Positions 1-7,951 of a stretch of 32,788 bases of DNA are shown here, in pieces. A program made the translations under genes and the position numbers. The notes under the pieces are model-generated. The model did no database searches and had not been told where the DNA came from. It saw only the letters and a program-made list of their open reading frames with translations. How positions within the stretch are numbered: the first letter of the stretch is position 1; each line of letters begins with the position of its first letter. The DNA comes from CALBZE01 sp036381255 (lineage in GTDB: Bacteria > Gemmatimonadota > Gemmatimonadetes > Longimicrobiales > RSA9). Location of the stretch: contig DASVDG010000109.1 in assembly GCA_036381255.1 (NCBI GenBank), positions 1 through 32,788 on the forward strand, in the 5' to 3' direction.

Positions 1-3000
1 ACGCGGGCGATGATCTCGCGGATCTTGTCGCTGATGCCGCCGAGGCCGAGCAGGCTGGCGAGGAAGGAGATGGCGACGGGGAGCGCGCGGCGGAGCGCGG
101 TGACGACGGCGGCGGCGGCGGGGCCGGTCTCGCCGCGGGCGATCGCGCCGAGCGAGTCGAGGACGGCGTTGACGAGCGCCATGATCTGCGAGCCGCGCTC
201 GATGAAGAACATGACGATGTCGAAGATCATCTTGCACGCCTTGACGAACGTGCCGGCCGGGTTGAACAGGCTGACGACAAAGGTGACGCCGGCCATGATG
301 ATGCGTTCGATGACGAAGCTCTTGATGCCCTCGATGACCGTGGTCTTGAGGTCGGCGATGCGGTCCTTGATGAAGTCCCAGAGACCGGCGGGGCCCTGGG
401 TGATCAGGATGCGGAAGATCTCTGCGCCCTGTTCGAGGGCGTTGACGACGGGCTCGCCGACGATCGCGACTGCGCGGGCGCGGATGTTGTCGTAGGTCAG
501 CCCGAGCACCTGGAGCACGAGGCTGAGGATGCCGCGCAGGTCGAAGCTGTCGGGCATCTGGATGCCGGCGCTGCCGAGCGCGCCGAACAGCCAGCCCATG
601 AGCCCCTCCTGGAGGTACGTCCCGATGTTGGCGACGAATTGCTCGAGCCCCTGGCGGACGGCGGCGATGAGGTTGCCGAGGAAGCCGATCGGGTCGGAGA
701 GGATGGCGCCGATCACGTCGGCGGCGCGGGCGAGCACGCCGAGGAGCATGTTCTTGAGCTCGCGGATCGTCTCGATCACGCCGCGGACGGCGTCGATCGC
801 GGCGTCGACGAGGCCGCGGTTCGCGGCGCGCATCTCCTCGATCGCGGCGTCGACGGCGGAGAGGTTCTCGTTGTAGCGCTGCGCGAGCGAGTCGATGAGC
901 CGGTCCTGCCGGTCGTGGACGGACTGGGCGAGCTGGTCGAAGTCGGCCTGGATGTCGGCTGCGGCCTGCTGGCCGACCTCCTGGAGCGCGGCGGGCAGGC
1001 CGGCGACGTAGTCCTGGATGCGCTGCTTGCCGGCGGCGATGATCGCCATCGCCTCGTTCAGTCCGGCCGCGACGATGCCGGCGATGCGGTCGATGACCGC
1101 GTCCATCAGGCGGATGTAGAGGTTCCGGCCCTCGGTGTAGAACGCGTTGACCTCGTCCGGCAGGCCGAGGAACTTGTCGCGGATCCACCGGGCGCCGCCG
1201 GTGAGCCCGCTGTAGCGCCGGCGCTTGTAGGCGGTCATGCGATCGTCGACGTAGGTGTCGAAGCGCCGGCGCGCGTCCTCTGCGCCCGCGTCGAACGCCC
1301 GGTCGACCTCGCCGTCGAGGCGGTCGAGCCGCTCGTTGACCTTCTCCCTCGTGTCCTCGTAGATCGCGCGGATGTTCCGGAGCACTTCGGCGCGGCGGGC
1401 CTGGTCCGCCGTCTGCGTCTCCGCCTGCGCCTCGACGACGTCGGCGAACTGGTCGGTGCGCGCGGCGTGCATGCCCCGCGTCTGCTGCGCGGCGTTGGCG
1501 GCCGCCTCCTGCCGCGCGCCTTCGAGCACGGCCGCCTCCTGCTCGCGGTAGGCCGCCGGCCGCTCGGCGGCGTCCTGCTGCGCCGCCTCCTTCGCCTCGT
1601 ACGCCGATTGGAACTCGGGCTCGTTCGACTTCTGGACCAGCTCTTCGGTGATCGGCGGGTCGTTGCTCGCGGCGACGTCGTCGATCTCGCGGCTCTGGTC
1701 GGCGAGCGAGACCTCGGCCTCAGTCTTCGGCTTCGGCGCCGCGGCCTCGGCGCCGATGTCCGGCGGCGGCGGGCCGGGCGGCGTCGGCGGCAGCGGCTCG
1801 ACCGGCTTCGGCTCGACGCCGCTCGTGTCCGGCGTCGCGTTCGTCGTCTCCTCGACCGGCGCCTGCGTCGCCTCCTTGCTCTCCGTGACCTCCCCCGCGA
1901 CGTCGTCCTTGAGCGACGCGGTCTTGTTGCTCTCCTTGAACTCGTCCGCCTCCTCGAGGCTCCTGGGCGCGATCGCCGCGACCCGCTCCATCAGCGCGCG
2001 TTTGAACGCCTCCTTATCGAACGGCGCGGGCTCCTGCTCGGCCATGCGGCCGACCTGCCGGCCGGCGGCGGCATCCTCGACCTCCGTCGGCGGCCCGGGC
2101 GCGGCCGCCTGCGCCTCGGCCGCCTTGCGCTGGGCGGGCGAGTTGTGGCCCTGGCTGCGGGCGACCGCGCGGGCACGCTCGAGGACGGCCTGGAAGGCGG
2201 GGTCCTCCTCGGGCGACGCCGGCGCGCGCTCGGCGGCGGGCGCGGCGCCCCCTTCCGCGGGCGCGGCGCCTTCCTCCGTCGCCGTCTCGTCGGCGGGCGC
2301 CGCCTCGGGCGGTGCCGCGGCCCCGGCGTCGACGGCGCCGCCGCCCGCGGCCGGCGCGGCGCCCATCTCGACCGCGCCGCCCTCCGGCGCCTCGCCGGTC
2401 ATCTCCGGCGGCGTGGCGGAGGCGGGCTCGGGCGCGGGTGGCGCCGCCGCCGGCGCCGCCGCGGCGCCCGCCGGCTCGGCGATGGGCTCGGCGCCCGGAG
2501 GGGGCGGGGGCGGTGGTGGGGCGGGGGGACCCGGTGCGCTCGCGGGCTCGGGCGCGGCCTCCGCGGCGGATGCGGCATCGGGCTCGACCCGCGGCGCGGC
2601 GGCCCCGCCGGCGGGTGGCGCGGCCGGCGCGACGGCGGGTTCGACAGTCGGTGCGGGGGTGGCCGCGGGCGTGGGTGCCGCGATGGAGGCGAGGGTGGGC
2701 GCGGTCTCCACTGCGGCGGCGATCGCCGCGACCGGCTCCGGGGTTGCGCGGGGTGGGGGCGGCGCCTCGGCCTCGGGGACGGCGGGTGTTCCCGTCTGCG
2801 GCTCCGGCGCGGCGACTTCGGTCCCGGCCGCCGCCCCGGCCGCGCCCACGGGCGAGCCAGCCTGCGCGCCCGCGGCGCGGCCGCGGGCGCGAAGCTGCGC
2901 GACGAGCTGCACCGCGTACGCGTTGCCGTACGCGGTCTGCACCTGCGAGACGATCGCCGGCGCCGCGCCGAGCGTCGCGGGCGGCGCCCCGGTGAGGCGC

Positions 3001-3152
3001 GCGGCGAGGTCGGATGGGGTGAGCGCGGGTGAGCGGTCGGGCAGGGGTGTTTCCTCAGGCCCGAACGCCGGTGCATCCGCGGGCGCAGGCGCCCGGTCGG
3101 GAGGCAGCTCCGACCGAAGCGCCTGCCGGGTGGCCGCCGCGGTGTCGGGCAC
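1..3152 (-). CDS. Giant eCIS-linked Pro/Ala-rich helical protein, candidate cargo (partial, runs off left edge)
   Basis: An open minus-strand frame runs without a stop from a GTG at 3152-3150 to base 1, so at least 1050 residues are encoded and the C-terminus is missing. The start was chosen because it lies 7 bases after the stop of the vWA gene. Around residues 71-88 a 'VQTAYGNAYAVQLVAQL' segment resembles the 'LQRxxGNxxVxRL' motif found in many eCIS-associated DUF4157 proteins. Residues ~90-310 are a Pro/Ala/Glu linker with an eight-proline run. Residues ~500-650 are Gln/Ala/Glu/Arg-rich and look coiled-coil. From ~660 ('LPDEVNAFYTEGRNLY') to the edge come helices that turn increasingly hydrophobic, ending in an 'FLASLLGLGGISDKIREII' stretch, which I recall from very large eCIS and polymorphic-toxin-like proteins. 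No HEXXH or toxin domain is visible. It may be an effector or cargo protein; a tape-measure role cannot be excluded. Confidence 0.75.
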   Translation of the reverse strand, partial: MPDTAAATRQALRSELPPDRAPAPADAPAFGPEETPLPDRSPALTPSDLAARLTGAPPATLGAAPAIVSQVQTAYGNAYAVQLVAQLRARGRAAGAQAGSPVGAAGAAAGTEVAAPEPQTGTPAVPEAEAPPPPRATPEPVAAIAAAVETAPTLASIAAPTPAATPAPTVEPAVAPAAPPAGGAAAPRVEPDAASAAEAAPEPASAPGPPAPPPPPPPPGAEPIAEPAGAAAAPAAAPPAPEPASATPPEMTGEAPEGGAVEMGAAPAAGGGAVDAGAAAPPEAAPADETATEEGAAPAEGGAAPAAERAPASPEEDPAFQAVLERARAVARSQGHNSPAQRKAAEAQAAAPGPPTEVEDAAAGRQVGRMAEQEPAPFDKEAFKRALMERVAAIAPRSLEEADEFKESNKTASLKDDVAGEVTESKEATQAPVEETTNATPDTSGVEPKPVEPLPPTPPGPPPPDIGAEAAAPKPKTEAEVSLADQSREIDDVAASNDPPITEELVQKSNEPEFQSAYEAKEAAQQDAAERPAAYREQEAAVLEGARQEAAANAAQQTRGMHAARTDQFADVVEAQAETQTADQARRAEVLRNIRAIYEDTREKVNERLDRLDGEVDRAFDAGAEDARRRFDTYVDDRMTAYKRRRYSGLTGGARWIRDKFLGLPDEVNAFYTEGRNLYIRLMDAVIDRIAGIVAAGLNEAMAIIAAGKQRIQDYVAGLPAALQEVGQQAAADIQADFDQLAQSVHDRQDRLIDSLAQRYNENLSAVDAAIEEMRAANRGLVDAAIDAVRGVIETIRELKNMLLGVLARAADVIGAILSDPIGFLGNLIAAVRQGLEQFVANIGTYLQEGLMGWLFGALGSAGIQMPDSFDLRGILSLVLQVLGLTYDNIRARAVAIVGEPVVNALEQGAEIFRILITQGPAGLWDFIKDRIADLKTTVIEGIKSFVIERIIMAGVTFVVSLFNPAGTFVKACKMIFDIVMFFIERGSQIMALVNAVLDSLGAIARGETGPAAAAVVTALRRALPVAISFLASLLGLGGISDKIREIIAR

Positions 3153-3159
3153 GGATCGC

Positions 3160-6012
3160 TCAGGGCGTCGCCGTGCGGTGGCGCAGCCACGCCACGGCGA
3201 TCAGGACGAGGATCACGATCGCGAGCAGGACGAGGAGCCAGGGCCCCGAGGGGATCATTCCCGACCCCAGCGAGACCTGCGGCGCGATGATCCCTGCGAC
3301 GCTCACCCGGACCCGCGGGTTGCTGCCCTCCGGGAACTGGACGAGCTGGCCGTACGACCCGTCCAGCAGGTCGAACTTCTCGCCGAGCGTCTCCGCGCCG
3401 CTCACCTCGAACGTGATGGCGTCGGCGCGACCGATGCCGTAGTAGTTCCCTTCCGCATCCCTCGGCGTGAATCGAACGATGCGCCGTTCGAACCCTGACG
3501 GCGGCTCCGTCGCCAGGATCCGGGCGACCGTGCTGTCCATGAACTCGTGGACCCGGGGCCGTTCCCACTCCACGGCGTCGGCCACCAGCTCGGGGGTCAG
3601 CGCGACGTCGACCCACTGGCTCAGCCGAATGTGGCGCTGGAAGCAGGCGCCGAGCTTCGTCACGCCGTTGACGAGGATCTCCACCGCGTACAGCCCGGCG
3701 TGGCGGGCTTCGGCGATCGAGGCCTGGAAGGCGAGGTCCGACACGCCGCTCCGGACCGGCGCCGCGGCCGCCATCGTCCGCGGCCGCACCTGCGGCGCAG
3801 GACCGGGGAGGCGCGAGAAGTCGATCTGCTGCGTCGTCCTCTCGATGGGCAGCGGCACGTCCATGAGATGGGTCAGCGCGTACAACTTCTTCTCCGCGAG
3901 TGCCCGGCTGCCCTCACCGATGTACTCGGGCACGCTGTCGATCAGCGCGCGGCTCACGTACGTGGTCGCGAGGAAGTTGTTGAAGGAAGCCGCCGGCGCG
4001 CTGACCTGCGCGGTCACGTCGAGGTTCCCGAGGTAACGCGCGCCGTCCGCGACGCGGAGCGTCAGCTGGCCCGGCTGGAGAAGGCCGGGGAGCGTGAAGT
4101 CTGTCCCGACCCGTGTCGGCGTCTGCGCGTAAACCTGGTACGAATACCAGGTGGCGACGTTGCCGTGGATCCGCAGCGTCCAGGTGCCGGCCCCGTTCTC
4201 GCCGGCCAGCCTCGCCCCCCGGACCACGAAACCGGCGAACGTCTCGCCGGACACGAAGCTGATGTTCGGGTCGGTTGCGGCGGTCGACGAGGTGATGATC
4301 GCGCCCGAGGGGTCGCGCAGCGTGAGGGAGATGGCGTTCTCGTCGCGGGCCCGCCAGTGCACGGAAAACACGACCTGCCGGATTGTTTCGTCGACGCAGA
4401 CGTCGTGCTCCTTCAGCTCGCCCGCGGCGACGCTGGACGTCGGATCCGCGAGCGTCTCCAGATCGAGCGCGTCAGCCAGCGCGTTCTTGAACTGTTCCTG
4501 GAGCTCGAGGTCATCGGTGACGTTCGCCGGATACGCTTCGCCACCCGTGTTGTCTGCGAGCGCCTGGAACGTGTCGATCCACCCTGCGTACGTCGCGCCG
4601 TACGGGATCGTGTAGAACGGAATGCCGGCGTTCTTGAAGGTCTCCCAGGTGTACCAGGCGGCAGGCGTGGGCCGCTGGCCCGAGTCATTGCAATTGTGCT
4701 GGCCGTCCCCGAAGTGGAAAACCGCTGCCCGCTCGTATTCCGCGCGATCGGACAGCTCGCTGTACACCCTCGATATGCCCGTGGCCATGGGCGTCAATGG
4801 GCCGGACGACGACGGAGTCAAGAGGTTGGTCGCCACGCCGACGTCCAGGTGGTTGTAGAACGACGCGATGTTGTTCCTGATCTCGTCCGGCGGGATCCAT
4901 TCCTGACTGGACGGGCACGTCCCCGTCCCGTTCGGATAGCTGTAGAGGCTCAACCGGGCATCGGGTAGGATCGCCTCGTAGAGCTGGGCCAGCTCGAGGG
5001 CGGCCAGGCGCGCGTACCGGATCTTCTGCTCTTCGGGGTTGTTGGTAAAGCTCCCGGCCGTGTCGCCCAGCATGCTCCCGGACAGATCCAGTAGCATGGC
5101 GGAGGTGAGGCGGACGCCCGTCGTGTTGGTGAGGTTGAGCTGGATGTCGTCGGCCGGGTCGGCCGTCTCGAGCGTCACGGTGAGGTCCGGGACGGGGCCG
5201 AGGTCTTGGGGCTTGACGGTGATGCGGCGGCTGAACGTTCCGGTCGGCAGCACGGTCAGCGGCGGGCTCGGATAGTTCTCGATGTCGTACGCGCCGGACG
5301 GTGCGCTGACCGGATTCGCGGCCGTGATCTGTAGCGGGCCGGTCCCGACGTTGACGAACGCCCACTGGTGGTCCGGGACGTACTCGTCCGAGAGATTGAT
5401 GTGGACATCGCCGAAGGCGAGGTTCGTCGGATTTTCGAATGGCGTGTAGGATTCGAAGTCGGTCAGGTCGTCCTGCGGGTCGATCAACCGGGGCCGGGTC
5501 ACGATGGCCTCGACCGCCGCCTCCCCCGTCCCCTCCGCCCAGAAGCCGATGAAATGGACGGTCGAGCCGGTCGGCTTGGCCTGGATCGTCCAGAGCTCCG
5601 AAGCGGCAAAGTCGTACGCGTTGTCGTATTCGATCGTGACCTTGATGAGCCGGAACGAGCCGGAGGCCGTGGGCTCGGTCGCGCTGAGATCGCGCACGCG
5701 CAACGTGGCCATGGTGGCGGCGGTACCTTCGTCGAGCAGGGCCACGTTGCCGTCGCTGATCTTGAAGTCCTGGAGGTCCGATGGCATCAGGAGCCGCAGC
5801 TCCAGGTCGGTGGCGACGTCGTCCACGAGGAACTTGGCCACGACGACCCGGTCCGTTACGGTGCCCACCGGGGTGTTGAACGTGAACAGGTCGGTGATGG
5901 TCGCGGGCGGGACCTCCTTCTCGACGATGTCCTGGGCCATTGCCGCCCCGGGCGCGACGAGCGCCATCGCGACGGCCTGCGCGAACGCGGGGATGCGACG
6001 GATGCGTGACAT
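3160..6012 (-). CDS. Secreted, membrane-anchored von Willebrand factor A domain protein
   Basis: This 950-residue protein has an N-terminal signal peptide (basic start, hydrophobic core, likely cleavage after AMA at residue 26) and a C-terminal hydrophobic segment at ~925-943 followed by a short basic tail, which suggests an envelope-anchored protein facing outward. A vWA domain starts near residue 305. Its metal-ion-dependent adhesion site is visible as DLSGS (309-313), with a Thr in 'PLTPMATGI' near 407 and 'HFGDGQ' near 436. A region at ~530-616 ending 'GTWTLRIHG' resembles the P-domain beta-sandwich. vWA domains bind proteins through a divalent cation; the partner here is unknown. The start has a good Shine-Dalgarno (AGGGAGG). 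It sits 15 bases after the Ig-domain gene and 7 before the giant gene, so it looks co-transcribed with the injection system. Base composition is less GC-rich than the core genes. Confidence 0.85.
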   Translation of the reverse strand: MSRIRRIPAFAQAVAMALVAPGAAMAQDIVEKEVPPATITDLFTFNTPVGTVTDRVVVAKFLVDDVATDLELRLLMPSDLQDFKISDGNVALLDEGTAATMATLRVRDLSATEPTASGSFRLIKVTIEYDNAYDFAASELWTIQAKPTGSTVHFIGFWAEGTGEAAVEAIVTRPRLIDPQDDLTDFESYTPFENPTNLAFGDVHINLSDEYVPDHQWAFVNVGTGPLQITAANPVSAPSGAYDIENYPSPPLTVLPTGTFSRRITVKPQDLGPVPDLTVTLETADPADDIQLNLTNTTGVRLTSAMLLDLSGSMLGDTAGSFTNNPEEQKIRYARLAALELAQLYEAILPDARLSLYSYPNGTGTCPSSQEWIPPDEIRNNIASFYNHLDVGVATNLLTPSSSGPLTPMATGISRVYSELSDRAEYERAAVFHFGDGQHNCNDSGQRPTPAAWYTWETFKNAGIPFYTIPYGATYAGWIDTFQALADNTGGEAYPANVTDDLELQEQFKNALADALDLETLADPTSSVAAGELKEHDVCVDETIRQVVFSVHWRARDENAISLTLRDPSGAIITSSTAATDPNISFVSGETFAGFVVRGARLAGENGAGTWTLRIHGNVATWYSYQVYAQTPTRVGTDFTLPGLLQPGQLTLRVADGARYLGNLDVTAQVSAPAASFNNFLATTYVSRALIDSVPEYIGEGSRALAEKKLYALTHLMDVPLPIERTTQQIDFSRLPGPAPQVRPRTMAAAAPVRSGVSDLAFQASIAEARHAGLYAVEILVNGVTKLGACFQRHIRLSQWVDVALTPELVADAVEWERPRVHEFMDSTVARILATEPPSGFERRIVRFTPRDAEGNYYGIGRADAITFEVSGAETLGEKFDLLDGSYGQLVQFPEGSNPRVRVSVAGIIAPQVSLGSGMIPSGPWLLVLLAIVILVLIAVAWLRHRTATP

Positions 6013-6027
6013 GGTGTGCCTCCCTGT

Positions 6028-7200
6028 TCAGTCGTCGTACTCGAAGTCGCTCGTGGCGACGCCTCCACCGAACTCCAGCTCCAGCGTGACCACCTCATTC
6101 GCTCCCCAGGTGCCGCGGGGGGGCACGGTGAAGCGAACCACCTGGTGCCCGCCGATCGGCGAGCGAGTGATGATGTTCAGCCCGTCCTTCGTGTCGGTCG
6201 GGTCGGACTTCCTGCGCAGCCGGATCACGGTCCCGACCGCCGAGACGTTGGCGCCAAGGCCGCTGTCGTGAATGTCGTCGCCGATGACGTCGACGAGGCC
6301 TCCCGACGCCTGAGCGGACGGGGCGAGGTTGATGATGTTGGGATTCGCCGCGGGCGGGCTCACGGTGACTCCGACGGAGCCGGTCACCGCGCCCACGGCG
6401 GCCGTGATCGTGGCGTTCCCCGCGCTCACCGCGGTGAGCAGGCCGGAGGCGTCGATGGTCGCGGCCGGATCGGAGCTGCTCCACGCGAGGCCGTCGGCGG
6501 CGGTGAGCGCGCGGACGCTGGAGTCGGAGAACGTCCCTTCCGCCGTCAGCGTCACCGTGTCGCCTTCGGTGAGCGTCAGCGGTCCGGCCGGCGAGATCGC
6601 AATGCTGACCAGCGTCGCGCCGCCGCCGCCGCTGCTACCGACCAACACCGCCCGCAGCCTTGCCACCTGCCGGTCCGCGGTGCTGACGGTCATGGTGTCG
6701 AAGTCGACGGAGCCGAGCACGATCAGCGGATCGCCGTCGGCCGTGAACTTGTCCGGGCCGGTCGGTTCCGTGGGGTGGAGCCGGATCTCGGCCGTCTCCT
6801 CGACGCGCGAATTCTCGCTGCCGGATCCGAGTGGAACGGGCTCGGTTTCGTTCTCGCTGAAGTTGACCGTGACCCAGACCGTGGCGCCGGCGGCGAAGGT
6901 GTCGCTCAGGTCGAAGATCGGTGAGTCCTCACGCAGGATGATCTCCCGCGACTCGAACACGTCGTGGTTCGCGCCGATCGCCATGCCGCGGAGGACGCGG
7001 ATCCGTTTGTCGGCCGGGTTGCCCGGCGATTCCGGCGCGATCGTCAGGTCCGAGGACGTGACCTGCACCACGCCGTCCTCGAAGAGGACGTAGTTGATCC
7101 GACGGCGCATGTGGATGCCGTACGCCTGCTCCTCCCTGAACTCTTCCTGCCTCAGGAATTGGCCGTTGAAGAACCGGACGCGCCGGATCGGTGGTTCCAT
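6028..7200 (-). CDS. eCIS tail-associated protein with BIG2 Ig-like domain (possible fibre)
   Basis: The 390-residue product begins with 'RRVRFFNGQFLRQEEF' followed by 'EEQAYGIHMRRRINY'. This N-terminal signature recurs in proteins encoded beside baseplate genes of eCIS and related phage-tail loci, probably as a baseplate-docking part. Residues ~1-190 form that conserved part. A Gly-rich hinge (SSGGGGA) follows at ~190-197, and then a BIG2-type Ig-like domain (~198-285) with the typical 'AWSSSDPAATIDASGLLTAVSAG' pattern. The last ~100 residues form a further beta-rich domain. Ig-like repeats on phage tails usually bind surfaces, so a fibre or decoration role is likely, in the slot Afp13 fills in Afp. 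It lies 18 bases after the tail protein I gene. The docking role and fibre function are inferred; the BIG2 call is fairly firm. Confidence 0.75.
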   Translation of the reverse strand: MEPPIRRVRFFNGQFLRQEEFREEQAYGIHMRRRINYVLFEDGVVQVTSSDLTIAPESPGNPADKRIRVLRGMAIGANHDVFESREIILREDSPIFDLSDTFAAGATVWVTVNFSENETEPVPLGSGSENSRVEETAEIRLHPTEPTGPDKFTADGDPLIVLGSVDFDTMTVSTADRQVARLRAVLVGSSGGGGATLVSIAISPAGPLTLTEGDTVTLTAEGTFSDSSVRALTAADGLAWSSSDPAATIDASGLLTAVSAGNATITAAVGAVTGSVGVTVSPPAANPNIINLAPSAQASGGLVDVIGDDIHDSGLGANVSAVGTVIRLRRKSDPTDTKDGLNIITRSPIGGHQVVRFTVPPRGTWGANEVVTLELEFGGGVATSDFEYDD

Positions 7201-7218
7201 GTTGCGACTCCAGTTCGG

Positions 7219-7941
7219 TCAGGGTGTCGAGTTTGCCCAGATCAGTGTGTCCTGCCCGACGGTCGAGCGCTCGGCGACGATGATCCCGGGCGCGCGGGCG
7301 TCGAGCATGTAGTAGGTGTGCGCCGGTTTCTCGAGGTCGAGGATCGCGCGCGTTCCCGAGATCAGGTTGTTCCAGACGTCGAAGTCGAACGGATTCGGCG
7401 GGAAGCCGTGGCGGATGCGCACGCGGAAGAAGTACGCGGGTGCATCGGCGATGAACGTGTCGACGCCGACCGTGGTGTTGTCGATGCCGAGTGTGATCCC
7501 GCCGTCGGGCTCGTCGATCGTGACCTCGTCGCCGACGAAGGTGTTGAGGTAGTCCTGTAGGCCGTCGCGCGTGCCGCGGCGGCGGTAGAGCGGGACGATG
7601 CGTCGCGTCCACTCGCGCCGCTTGCCGAGGTCCCAGTTCTGGTCGAGCGCGAGCGCCACCCAGGACGCGAGGTAGTCGAGGAAGGCGGAGCGCAGCGGGG
7701 CGCCTTCCGGCGCGTTCGGATTGTCGACCGGCGTGAGCGCGGGGTCGAGCGTCTCGGGGAAGCGCTCGATCGTCTCCTCGATCCCCTGGACGCCGAAGCG
7801 GTCGCGCGCGTCGGCGCGGCCGGAGAGCAGCGCCTCGAAGATCTTGAGGAACTCGCCGAGGAACGGCGGCTCGCCGCCGGGCCCGGCCGCCCGGAACAGT
7901 TCCGGCAGGTAGCGCAGGTAACTGCTGGGTCCGTTCGCCAC
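7219..7941 (-). CDS. Phage tail protein I-like baseplate protein (TIGR02242 type)
   Basis: A 240-residue protein starts with 'SSYLRYLPELFR' and contains 'LASWVALALDQNW' and 'IVPLYRRRGTRDGLQDYL', the hallmark of the P2 gpI/TIGR02242 family, in which this helical segment precedes a beta-rich C-terminus. Family members form the baseplate wedge next to the J-type proteins and often hold the tail fibre. The start is a GTG with a strong Shine-Dalgarno (AGGAGGGAG). It follows the shorter baseplate J gene by 10 bases and precedes the putative fibre gene, the same J-I-fibre order as in P2-like tails. Family assignment is confident; the exact equivalent in Afp/PVC numbering is not. Confidence 0.88.
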   Translation of the reverse strand: MANGPSSYLRYLPELFRAAGPGGEPPFLGEFLKIFEALLSGRADARDRFGVQGIEETIERFPETLDPALTPVDNPNAPEGAPLRSAFLDYLASWVALALDQNWDLGKRREWTRRIVPLYRRRGTRDGLQDYLNTFVGDEVTIDEPDGGITLGIDNTTVGVDTFIADAPAYFFRVRIRHGFPPNPFDFDVWNNLISGTRAILDLEKPAHTYYMLDARAPGIIVAERSTVGQDTLIWANSTP

Positions 7942-7951
7942 GGTCTCCCTC

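Noticed and set aside
1..3152. DUF4157 metallopeptidase-like domain in the giant protein
   Set aside because: I read the visible frame and saw no HEXXH. Only the short 'YGNxx' motif resembles that family.
639..3498. Very long plus-strand open frames (797 and 616 residues) rich in Ala/Gly/Arg opposite the giant gene
   Set aside because: They are antisense shadows in GC-rich DNA. The minus frame gives recognisable helical and coiled-coil content with eCIS-type motifs, while the plus frames are low-complexity with no domain.
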